A stretch of DNA of 64,000 nt from Sitta carolinensis. Taxonomy: Eukaryota > Chordata > Aves > Passeriformes > Sittidae. Below the pieces are notes generated by a model, which made no database searches, was not told the DNA's origin, and was given only the letters and a program-made list of their open reading frames with translations. The translations under genes were made by a program, and so were the position numbers. This document shows positions 12,401 through 19,600 of this stretch, piece by piece (position 1 is the first letter of the stretch; each line of letters starts with the position of its first letter). The stretch spans positions 129,727,625 through 129,791,624 of the forward strand of contig CM063284.1 in NCBI GenBank assembly GCA_032173965.1, read 5' to 3'.

Positions 12401-15400
12401 AGTCCACTCCTGAAGTGAATGTCCCATACAGGGATCAAACCTTGGCATTATTAGCACCATGCTCTAACCAATTGAACTTATCTCGGTTTGTCACCATGTA
12501 TATTATAAGCCTTCTAAATTAGTAGAATAGTTTATTTTTCCATTCCAGACATGGAATTCACCTAATCATCCTTCAGGGATAACAAGAGAAGCTCATTTAT
12601 GAGGCTAGATTTTACTTCCAGTCAAGTATTCTTCTCATGTTAGGAGAGTTAAAGGGTTGGTGTTGGCATCACACTTTTTGTTTTCTCAACATAGCCTTCC
12701 TCTGTTAAGGAGCATTTTTTTGTTCAATCTTTGAGAGCTACAAAACCATATGTCTTCCAGAAAATCTTGATTTTAAAAATGAAAAAGCTGCCTGTAAACA
12801 TAGGCAAAATAAAGGATTTAAAATTTCACCAGATTTCTCTTACTATCAGGTTTACCAAAAGAGGGTTAATGTGAATACTTCTCCCTTCCTATTTCATGGA
12901 GGTTTTACCTGCAGCTTGTGCACTGGTTTGGTCTCCCAGTCCAGAGATCCATTGATATACAGGATGCCTGTCTTTGGCTCAATGACAATAATTCCAGCTT
13001 TTTCACCAGACGCTCTGAAACTCACAGCAGGTGGCTCAAGTGTGAACTACAATGGCAAAAAAAAAACAAACCAAAACAAAACAACAACAACAACAACAAC
13101 AAAACAAACAAAACCCCAAAAAAACCAAAAAAAAAAAAAAACAGAAGGAAAAATCATCATTTTTTTCAACATTTTCACCATAATAAAAATAATTTCATGC
13201 TTTTATGACTTTTAAAATCTATTGCCAACAGTGTGTGGCTGGGAGAATGATAGTCCAAGAGTCTGCTATGACAAGTCTGCTCTTTTCTGATCCTCAACAG
13301 AGGAGTTTTCACATTATTTCCTGAATGCTGCAAGAAATCCCAACTGCAGTTTGTTTCCAAAGCTAACGTCTACTTAGGACAGGCTTTGTCTGATCATGGG
13401 AATGGAAAAAAATGACACACATCCTCCATTTGCCTGGGAGCTGGATATGTCCTCCTGTGGTTATGGCTTTGGAAGGAAAACCTCAGTCAAAGGAAAATGA
13501 TGACACAAGTTACATGGAAAGAAATTCTCCAGGAATGTTGGTTTTATTAATCCCTGTCTTAGGATATCCTCTTAAAAATGTGTTTGAGAGGGGGTTTTCT
13601 CCTGCTTTTTGCATGAAGGCTCTTGAATTCCCAGAGAGAGGAATTAAAAATTAATTTCAGATCCTCTTGGGGGACTGTTTTTCCCACCAGCACAGAGACA
13701 ACACTTCATATGTGGTCTCTGTGTGTAGGCTGTGGGGTTTTTGACCAGAGTGGGTAAAACAAGACACTTGATTACCTGGTGAAGGATTCGTGGACCCCCT
13801 CCTTCTTGAACAGAGATGTTCATGTCCATCAGAGGCCCACTCACAAGCAGGCCCTCCACATTAAGCCACATAGCCTGTGAGAGAGAGAGGGATGGAGGAA
13901 AGCAGCTGAGGGATGTCTGCTGCCACCACACACAAACAGCAGCTCCCCACCAACTGAGCCTCCTGCAAGCTATTTTGCTATAGTATAATGGCAGAGACTC
14001 CTCCAGGTTTGCACTGAACATCTCCAGGTCCTTTAGTGTACATAATTTTTAAAAGCAATGTGATTTATTAATTAATTAGAGAACAAAGGCTTGTGCCCTG
14101 CCCTTTTCTGACCGCTACATAATGAAATGAGATTTGATCTACCCTCCAAGAGCAAACAGAAGAAGAAAATAAATGAGCGTAGACTGAGAGCAAAAGGGAA
14201 TTCATAAAATCATTGCTGGATCTCCTCTGTGTCCCCAGCCTGACCATCTACAACCCGTCCAGGAGCCACAAAGCCCTGTGAAAACAAATGTGCCTGGAAA
14301 CCAAATCACACCTGGGGATGGGGAGGAGCTGTGGCTGCACCCTTTGTAATTTCCCAGTATATCAAATCTTTTATGTAAGGGAATGAGGTGACCCTCCCTG
14401 GGTCCCTACACCACCCCACTCAGTGCCACAGCCATCTAGCCAAGTCACTTGAGCCCTGTGCCTCACATCAATTGCATGTAAATGCAAACCACAGAGAGAA
14501 CAAACATGTCCTTCAGATCTTTGGCTTCTACCTGATGGCAAAAATCTCATACAAATCTGTCTCAGCCTCTGTTTTCTTCCTAATGGCTAGGAATATCTTG
14601 GTTTTTTCCACCAATTTTTTACAAGTTTCATAACCACACACTCCACAGTGCCCAAAGACCTCCACACTCCTGCCTTAACATTTCAGAGCTGTTCTTGCTT
14701 CCAAACAAGAAAAAAAAACAAAGCAAAAATGAGCCTCTGAGGGCAGACCTTGCACACAAGACAATTCACACTATGTTTCAGATAATCAACCTGTTTCTTC
14801 AAAGGCAAGACCAAGCTTCCCAAATTCCCTCTCTTCACCACCTGTCTTGACAACACTGAGGATCTGCCTGTGGGAATTAGGGCTCCATTATTTGTCTGCA
14901 CAGATAAAGCTACTTTTCATAGTAAAAATTAATTTATTTTGCTTTACTGATTTAGAGTACCATTGCCACCCTGTTCATCACACCACAGAGTTGAGTGTGT
15001 GTTCTCCACTGCATGACTTTTCCTCTGTATTTGATCCTATTGGTGGTGGGACAGCTATTCAATTTCTTACAGAAAAGCACAGTCTGCATATTACCAAGGA
15101 AAAGCTTAATTCTGCCTATGACAAAAGCATAGCTAAGTTCAGCACAATTCACTCTAAAGCACTGCTCTGTGTATGTGTGTGTCACAAGTAGTGTTTCAGT
15201 AATAACAGCCAGAGATGCTGTCCTGCTCACCTACAAGGCTTTGTGACTCCTTTTGAAAACAGGAAAAGCAGAGAGATGGAGAAGGAGAGGGAGGGATGCT
15301 AGTGAACACCAGTGCCAGCAGAAGAATATCAACAAATGCAATCTGATACTTATGCATCCAGGAAAATGCACTTTGCAGCTGCTTTTTAATTTTTTTTCAA

Positions 15401-16601
15401 AATGCTGATTTATGGCCTCTGCCAGGGACCAGATACCAGGACCCTGAATCTGACCTGCTATGGCTATTCCCATGTCACACAAGTTGGCACAGCCTGGCTC
15501 CTGGAGGCTTTTCCTGGGGCCATTCTGTGGACAGATTTTGCTTTATCATGTTCCCTGCCATGGAGGAACAAAGGCTGATGCTATAAAACCCAACAAGTTC
15601 AAAGTGCAGTGAAGCAAGTAAGCGATATCATTTCTGTCGATTAAAATTACTTTATGTGGATCATAAATATTTCCAAACTTATTTCTACAGCATGAATCAC
15701 TATTCAGGAGCTTGAAGGAAAAAGAGGCTTTACCTCTTGGTCCATATCCATTGGCATCTCTTCTGAAGATGGCTATAATACCTACAGAGTGGCTTCATGG
15801 CCAGGGCCAGCACTACCACACACAGCAGCTTGTGAAATGGAAAAGGAAAAGGAGGTGTTCCCTGTGGCACCCCTCAAGGTCTCCATATTCTGAGGCATTT
15901 TTTACTGAACTTGAATTTGATGCATTTTTTCAGTGTTTTCTGTTAATTTCAATTGTGAAGTTAAAATCACCACTGCTGTAGCCTTTACAAACATCAGTAA
16001 ATCTATTGAATTTAATACATGAGGTTCATAAAGAGCATAATTAATACATTTCTGTTCCAGAAAATCTCTGAAAAGGGATTCACAGGAACCAAATAACAAG
16101 GATACATAATTAATATACACAGTTTAGACTATGAGCCATTATATGTCTTAGAATGCATTTAATATGTCAGCATATGTATGGATTATAATGCAGAACACAT
16201 GATGCTGATGGTTTCACTCTTTGGTGATTTGTTGCAGTATGTTTAAATCTTTTCTAGCATGAAATTCATGTTTTGGAAACAGTGATATCTAAAGAGGAAG
16301 TAGAGGAGGCGAAACAAGTAAATTGGTGCCTTCTAGGCTTTTTGAAGTTTTTTTCCCTAATGACTGAGATGCCTTCTTAACTTGCTGTGGGGTCACACGC
16401 AGGGACACACTCCCACACCCAGAGTTGCAGCCTCTCTGCTGGCACCAGTGCCAGCCTGACCTGCAGGCTGACACACCCTATGGATTAGAGCTCAGAGGCT
16501 CGCAGGCAACCTTTGCCATTTGCTCACAGATAAACAAAGGAAAACCTGTAACTCACCGAGTGAATGAGAAGCAGCAATTGAAGTCCACACTGCTTAAGCA
16601 T
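234..16601 (-). CDS. CDH17: Cadherin-17 (LI-cadherin), 5' two thirds, 12 coding exons; 3' end outside window
   Basis: The joined exons encode about 598 residues: join of 16557-16601, 13776-13874, 12909-13046, 11132-11270, 9447-9605, 8578-8777, 6098-6229, 5369-5519, 4469-4684, 3141-3217, 1676-1867 and 234-478, all on the minus strand. Every junction is GT-AG and the reading phases close without a frameshift. The product is a seven-domain (7D) cadherin, a Ca2+-dependent cell adhesion protein of the lateral membrane, known from intestinal and other epithelia. Visible parts: signal peptide (1 to about 20), EC1 (about 24-121), EC2 (to about 233), EC3 (to 335), EC4 (to 444), EC5 (to about 562) and the start of EC6. 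Ca2+ motifs DINDN at 117-121 and 331-335, DINDQ at 440-444 and NVDEA at 558-562 can be seen. The identification rests on recalled similarity to human CDH17 throughout, including RQNSRPGKPF, SVKDMGG, EKEKLP, PLDREEKD and DINDQIPIFEKSD, and on adjacency to GEM. The gene is truncated only by the window edge. I see no stop codon inside the exons. Confidence 0.95.
479..1675 (-). other. CDH17: CDH17 intron
   Basis: The 1.2 kb intron has a GTGAAT donor and a TTTATCCAG acceptor with a T-rich tract. I see no repeat or additional exon in it. Confidence 0.75.
1676..1867 (-). CDS. CDH17: CDH17 exon 11 (EC5)
   Basis: The 192-nt exon is phase 0 at both ends and encodes residues 453-516. It begins YGNVTVAEDIAKGT, a cadherin A-strand and loop region. 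ATDGDEPATGSS follows, and the exon closes with GFVKINK. The acceptor is a clean CT-rich tract ending TCTTCAG and the donor is AAG/GTGAAT. Because it is symmetric (64 codons), skipping it would keep frame but remove much of EC5. Confidence 0.95.
1868..3140 (-). other. CDH17: CDH17 intron
   Basis: The 1.3 kb intron has donor GTGAGT and acceptor CTCTTCAG. Open frames inside it show no cadherin similarity and no identifiable repeat. Confidence 0.7.
3141..3217 (-). CDS. CDH17: CDH17 exon 10 (end of EC4, start of EC5)
   Basis: This short 77-nt exon enters in phase 1 and leaves in phase 0. It encodes residues 427-452, with the boundary motif VIDINDQIPIFEKSD, which matches the human protein as I recall it. 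The acceptor is CTTTCCATGCAG and the donor GTGAGTATT. Confidence 0.94.
3218..4468 (-). other. CDH17: CDH17 intron
   Basis: The 1.25 kb intron starts at GTATGT and ends CCATGCAG. It is AT-rich and has no recognisable repeat or exon. Confidence 0.7.
4469..4684 (-). CDS. CDH17: CDH17 exon 9 (EC4)
   Basis: The 216-nt exon is phase 1 at both ends and encodes residues 355-427. Key stretches are SNIGTVSATDMDMKDT, with the Ca2+-binding DXD, then FYIQQDTGILQL, then KRDSAKYFLKVLVRDPG. The acceptor is CTGCTACAG and the donor GTATGT. It corresponds in position and phase to the EC2 exon at 9447-9605. Confidence 0.94.
4685..5368 (-). other. CDH17: CDH17 intron
   Basis: The 0.7 kb intron has donor GTAAGA and is AT-rich. 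Nothing else is seen in it. Confidence 0.7.
5369..5519 (-). CDS. CDH17: CDH17 exon 8 (EC3 end, EC3-EC4 Ca2+ linker)
   Basis: The 151-nt exon enters in phase 0 and leaves in phase 1, encoding residues 305-355. YTFFVVSKDNKG is followed by the calcium motif VEDINDNPP and then VIEVQENEISG, the opening of EC4. The acceptor is TTTTTGTTGCAG. It is the counterpart of exon 4 (11132-11270), with the same phases and the same VEDINDNPP motif. Confidence 0.95.
5520..6097 (-). other. CDH17: CDH17 intron
   Basis: The 0.58 kb intron has the strong donor GTAAGT and acceptor TTGCAG. No repeat is recognised. Confidence 0.7.
6098..6229 (-). CDS. CDH17: CDH17 exon 7 (EC3)
   Basis: The 132-nt exon is phase 0 at both ends and encodes residues 261-304. 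It contains EPGAIYDIFEKEKLPRLPFS and ends with the cadherin signature EPLDREEKDT. The acceptor is a run of T followed by AG, and the donor is GTAAGT. It was found by its match to the recalled human segment with EKEKLP and PLDREEKD. Confidence 0.95.
6230..8577 (-). other. CDH17: CDH17 intron with CR1 insertion
   Basis: This 2.35 kb intron is the largest between two internal coding exons apart from that at 13875-16556. About 0.87 kb of it is a CR1 fragment lying antisense to the gene. The remainder is unremarkable AT-rich sequence. Confidence 0.75.
6655..7519 (+). mobile_element. CR1 LINE, 5'-truncated, with intact 3' end
   Basis: The sequence carries degenerate pieces of the CR1 reverse-transcriptase C-terminus (around 6680-6900) and the typical 3' region: TTCAGCCTGGAGGAGACTGAG near 7150, GGTTTTTCAGCCAGAGGGTG near 7305, and GACTCAATGATCCTGATGGG near 7457. 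It ends with the avian octamer-like 3' repeat ATTCTATGATTCTGTGATTC. Stop codons and frameshifts show that it is dead. It is oriented opposite to CDH17 within an intron. Confidence 0.92.
8578..8777 (-). CDS. CDH17: CDH17 exon 6 (end of EC2, start of EC3)
   Basis: The 200-nt exon enters in phase 1 and leaves in phase 0, encoding residues 194-260. It contains LVVSVKDMGGMTANAF, VDVKITVMESLWKAPP and ENSTQVHPVNISK. At the EC2-EC3 boundary, where other cadherin repeats have DXNDN, this exon reads MESLWKAPP. The lack of the calcium motif is therefore visible here, as in mammalian LI-cadherin. Confidence 0.95.
8778..9446 (-). other. CDH17: CDH17 intron
   Basis: The 0.67 kb intron has donor GTATGT and acceptor GTCTTTAG. 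Nothing else is recognised. Confidence 0.7.
9447..9605 (-). CDS. CDH17: CDH17 exon 5 (EC2)
   Basis: The 159-nt exon is phase 1 at both ends and encodes residues 141-194. GKPFMYVHATDRDDPTTPHA is followed by FQIDNATGAISPSRTG. The Ca2+-coordinating DRDD and the NATGAIS loop fit a cadherin repeat. NAT is a possible N-glycosylation site. Acceptor CCAAACAG, donor GTATGT. Confidence 0.95.
9606..11131 (-). other. CDH17: CDH17 intron with LTR
   Basis: This 1.5 kb intron contains the LTR-like sequence at about 9820-10170. The rest is AT-rich and uncharacterised. Confidence 0.7.
9820..10170 (-). mobile_element. Probable solo LTR of an endogenous retrovirus
   Basis: Read on the minus strand, the order is that of an LTR: a TATA-like GGTATATAAGG (near 9912-9922), then TTTTAATAAAG as polyadenylation signal (near 9890-9900), then a GTCTCATGTCGTCTGTTCATC segment, ending close to CGACATCA. 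The outer edges are approximate because I could not fix a target-site duplication. No internal retroviral coding sequence is present. Confidence 0.6.
11132..11270 (-). CDS. CDH17: CDH17 exon 4 (EC1 end, EC1-EC2 Ca2+ linker)
   Basis: The 139-nt exon enters in phase 0 and leaves in phase 1, encoding residues 95-141. It contains SLDKNGNIVKGPYAITI and VEDINDNPPEF, with the calcium motif at residues 117-121, then VVRQNSRPG, which matches human CDH17 as recalled. Acceptor TTCTAATCAG, donor GTAATT. Confidence 0.96.
11271..12908 (-). other. CDH17: CDH17 intron with SINE
   Basis: This 1.6 kb AT-rich intron starts at GTAAAA. It contains the tRNA-Ile-type SINE at 12340-12486 in the same orientation as the gene. 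No additional exon is seen. Confidence 0.7.
12340..12486 (-). mobile_element. tRNA-Ile-derived SINE with CR1 tail (TguSINE1-like)
   Basis: On the minus strand the head (about 12420-12486) resembles tRNA-Ile(AAU): TTCAATTGGTTAGAGCATGG (A box), the anticodon region GCTAATAATGCC and TTTGATCCCTGTATGGGAC (B box). It runs straight into a CR1-type 3' tail: GGAGTGGACTTGTTGATCC, then GGCACTTCCAACTCGGAAT and ATTCCTGTG. A tRNA head with a CR1 tail is the architecture of the SINE described from zebra finch, which would use the CR1 machinery. The head carries substitutions and the 3' octamer is partly lost, so the copy is old. Confidence 0.85.
12909..13046 (-). CDS. CDH17: CDH17 exon 3 (EC1)
   Basis: The 138-nt exon is phase 0 at both ends and encodes residues 49-94: FTLEPPAVSFRASGE, IIVIEPKTGILYINGSLDWE and KPVHKLQ. 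The cadherin LDRE signature is altered to LDWE. NGS is a possible N-glycosylation site. The donor is CAG/GTAAAA. The acceptor TTGTAG sits about 10 bases from a long T-rich low-complexity tract. Confidence 0.94.
13052..13142. repeat. Low-complexity A-rich / (AAC)n tract
   Basis: On the plus strand this is runs of A with six or more AAC units in the middle and an A15 run near the right end. On the transcribed strand of CDH17 it is a T-rich (GTT)n stretch directly upstream of the exon 3 acceptor. It may act as part of the polypyrimidine tract. It could be the tail of an old retroposon, but no body is recognisable. Confidence 0.85.
13147..13775 (-). other. CDH17: CDH17 intron, 5' remainder
   Basis: The intron runs from the donor GTAATC at 13775 to the acceptor at 13047. 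Apart from the T-rich tract nothing is recognised. Confidence 0.7.
13776..13874 (-). CDS. CDH17: CDH17 exon 2 (mature N-terminus, start of EC1)
   Basis: The 99-nt exon is phase 0 at both ends and encodes residues 16-48. AMWLNVEGLLVSGPLMDM is followed by NISVQEGGGPRILHQ. It aligns with the human segment that contains EGKFSGPLKPM and YEGQEP. The acceptor is a long CT repeat ending TCACAG and the donor is CAG/GTAATC. The signal-peptide cleavage site probably lies within the first few residues of this exon. Confidence 0.9.
13875..16556 (-). other. CDH17: CDH17 intron between signal-peptide exon and exon 2
   Basis: The 2.7 kb intron starts with the strong donor GTGAGT. I scanned the minus strand for alternative signal-peptide exons and found none that fits better. 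No repeat is recognised. Confidence 0.65.
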
Positions 16602-16626
16602 ACTGGAATATGCTTTGCTTCAGCTC
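16557..16626 (-). CDS. CDH17: CDH17 first coding exon: start codon and signal-peptide core (CDS 16557-16601)
   Basis: The ATG at 16601 opens MLKQCGLQLLLLIHS and is followed directly by the consensus donor GTGAGT in phase 0, exactly the phase needed by the next exon. Together with AMW from exon 2 this makes a short hydrophobic signal peptide, similar in form to the human start. An acceptor TCTCTCTACAG at 16627-16637 implies a 25-nt 5' UTR in this exon and at least one non-coding exon further upstream. This exon has no long open frame and was found by hand. The start and donor are well supported, the acceptor less so. Confidence 0.82.
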
Positions 16627-19600
16627 CTGTAGAGAGATGACAGCCACTTTAGCCCCACAGAGTTGGCCCAGTCTATTTTCAAACTAATGCGACGACTGGC
16701 TTTTCCGGAAGCTGCAGGGAGACAGCTAAGGAGTGAGCCTCAAAGGAGCAGGTGCAGCTCTGCCTGCAAGAGGCAAGACCATTGGTACCCCTGGGCTGCC
16801 AAGGAAGGCTGTGCCCATCAGGTTGTGCCTAATGGTGCAGGAGATGCAACATGTGAGAACCCCAAAGAGTTGTCAAAGATTGAAGCAGGCACAAAAATTC
16901 AAGCCGTGCATTGTTAAAATGATTCTGTACCGCAAACCCATTTTCACTTCTGCTTTACTGAAATCAATGAGAAGTTCATAGGAAGTGCTACAACTACAAG
17001 TCATGCAGAGGTCATCCTGAGGTGTTTGTCATCTGCTTCTGAAAAAGCAACTGTTTCCTGCAGATTGCAGAGGCAAAGGAAGCCTAAGGCATCTGCACCC
17101 CCTAAAATAACATGGCTACTGGAAAATAAATCTCCAAGTCCAAGGAGCACTCTCCGCCTCAAATTTCAAAGAAATATTGAGCACACACTTCCACAATTTG
17201 GGTTGCATCCTCCTGAAAGCTACATGGCTTTCTCAAAATGCTCTCCTACTTCCTCGCTGCCTCTAGATTTCAACAGAGGATGTGGCCGGTTCTGGAAAGA
17301 GGCGAAGCTGGAGTATTGTGCTGCCATCTTCAGTGGTGCTTCATGTTATATGACTCACACCTACAGGAACCCATGGACACCCCCAACTGGAAGAACACTG
17401 GGTGGAGGCACAGCTCCCTCCAGATGTCTTCCTCCATGTGCTTCCCACCATACCATTTTCCTCCCCTCCTTTTTTTTTCCCCAATGGCTGAACAAAAAAG
17501 GGACCTGTAAATATAGAAACTCCTATGGCATGTCCTAGAGTGAGTGCTGTTCTCACCAGCACTCACTCTAGGACATGCCACTGAAGTTTATCTACCAAAT
17601 CCCATTCTGAGCTGTGCTATACAGTGTGTGCAATTACACCCTTTGAAAATACTGGGCTCTTTCCTTGGGTGGAGATAACTGTGAGGGTACTGAAAGAAAA
17701 TAATATGGCACACTTTTGAAACCAGAAGTGATCAGGAAAATCATTAAACTTGTCAGGAGGCAAGGGCTGAAATTGAGCCCCCTGTAGATGCTTGGCTGTG
17801 ATTCCCCCATAGTGGGTCCTTCACAGGCTTCCTGAAGCCAGAGGGGGTGGCACAGGCAGGGCAGAGAGAAGGAAAGACACTTTGATCTCCTGGAATGACA
17901 CTTCAAACCAAAACTGTTGCTGATATTCCAGTTATTACAGTCAATGAAAATTCTTTCAGTTCCTCTGCCTGTACAACCTCTCCCCTCCCACCGCTCTGTT
18001 CTGATTATATTGGCCAGTTGCAGCTGCACTTAGTTGCCATGCCAGAACTTTAAAAAATCCATTCCTTATTAATTTGGGTTGGAAGGTAGGACAGAGTACC
18101 CAAGGTGTTCCCTCTCCATTCTGTAAGGCTGCAGTCTGTGCCCAGGGGCTCCCTGTAGAGTTCTGTCTGCCCCTCTGGAGGAGGCACGGCTGGAGGTGCC
18201 CCTTTGCCAGCCAGTGGTGGAGGAACACCAGGGCACTAAAAGAACTGGATGAGGCCATGAAAAGGGAGGAAAAACCATATGGGGTGGTCTGGAGTACCAT
18301 GGTCTGGATCCAGCGAAAAGAGAAGGAGCAAGACCTACCAGGGAGAGGAGGAAGTTTCAGGGACATATCCAGCCTTACTTTTGGGGACAGAAAATGCTGG
18401 AAAATCAATTGCTAAATGTGGCTGTGTCATGGACAGGTTCTCCTGTCCAGATCTGACTACCAAATGCAGCAGTGGAAATACAGCCATTTCACAGTTTGCA
18501 TGACAAGTGCCTTGGATGTTGAACATAAACATTTCCTTATGTCATGCTATTTATGGTGCCTATTGCAAGTCTTGATCAGTCCTCGAACATTTATTTTTGG
18601 GTGGAAACTGTTACCAAGTCTCATGAACCATCTCACTGCCAAGGACCAAAAGACTGAAGCCCCAAAATTCATACTCCTCTGTCACTCAGAACAGAGTTCC
18701 GGCATATATGGATTCATATAAAAGTTTTCAGAAACAGGCATTTCAGTTTCAGGATTAGAATAACATCAGCTTAACTAAAAGCAGCTTGAGATCTGGGCTG
18801 AAGACTGGAGCCATATTTTCTCCTTCATTTCTTAGCTTCATCTCAGTGCTATATCCCTAATAATCCCTCACACTTCCCATGACTGAAGAGAAATGTCTAG
18901 GATAACCATCATACAAATATTCCAGTGACTTTCAATAATAAACATTCAGAGAACAAAGAATACTCCCGGAGATTAAAGATCAGTAACAATCACAAGTACT
19001 TGGTTCCATGGAAAAAAAATATTATTTTCTTTAGTTGATTGATTTCAGATGTTCAAATTCAGCAAAGACAAAACAGAGGAAATTGATCCAAACCAAATAT
19101 AAACCAGACCAAGCCTTAGCACAGCAGCCATCCATTTTACAGGGACAGCTGAGCTCCTAACACTGCCTGAAAATCCTTTAGCAAAACCTCCGCTTCAGCT
19201 TTTAAAATCTTACCGTGAAATGTCAGTTAGATCATCCCTTACCTGTAACATGAAAAGCTTATTTTGCTCTAAAAATGCTTCCTTCTTTCAGCTGTGGGAA
19301 TCACCTTTGCACAGGTTGGTGATGTCTGTCTGTGCTTATCCAGTTTATAGTTCCTCAGACTTGCCGTCAGAGATTCAGCAGCTCAAACATTAACTGCATG
19401 GACAATAATTGATTCTAATGACTAGGTGTGGTATGAAACAGCAGCCCTGTAAGGAAGCAAGGTAGCTCCAAGTCTTCGACATTTTTACGTCCTTTGTGAT
19501 TTTCTTTATGATTTAATTTTTTTCAGTTGGGCTGTGAGAAAAGAACATGCAGGGCAAGGGTTGGAGCCACAGGGGAAAGAAAGCCTTTTTGTAGGGTAGC

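Noticed and set aside
12415..12486. A functional tRNA-Ile gene
   Set aside because: The acceptor stem does not pair, the loops carry substitutions and a CR1 tail is attached directly, so it is a SINE head.
15720..15760. Minus-strand mini-exon MPMDMDQE with donor GTAAAG in phase 0
   Set aside because: It is not hydrophobic and cannot serve as a signal peptide. It is probably a chance splice-like site.
17026..17538. Longest plus-strand open frame in the CDH17 flank (170 codons)
   Set aside because: No recognisable domain, no splice or promoter context, composition typical of chance frames. It ends near the palindrome, which does not make it a gene.
19243..19251. ATG TTA CAG followed by a good donor GTAAGG on the minus strand, reminiscent of the human CDH17 start MILQ
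   Set aside because: It would give no signal peptide when joined to exon 2. The exon at 16557-16626 fits phase, hydrophobicity and donor strength far better.
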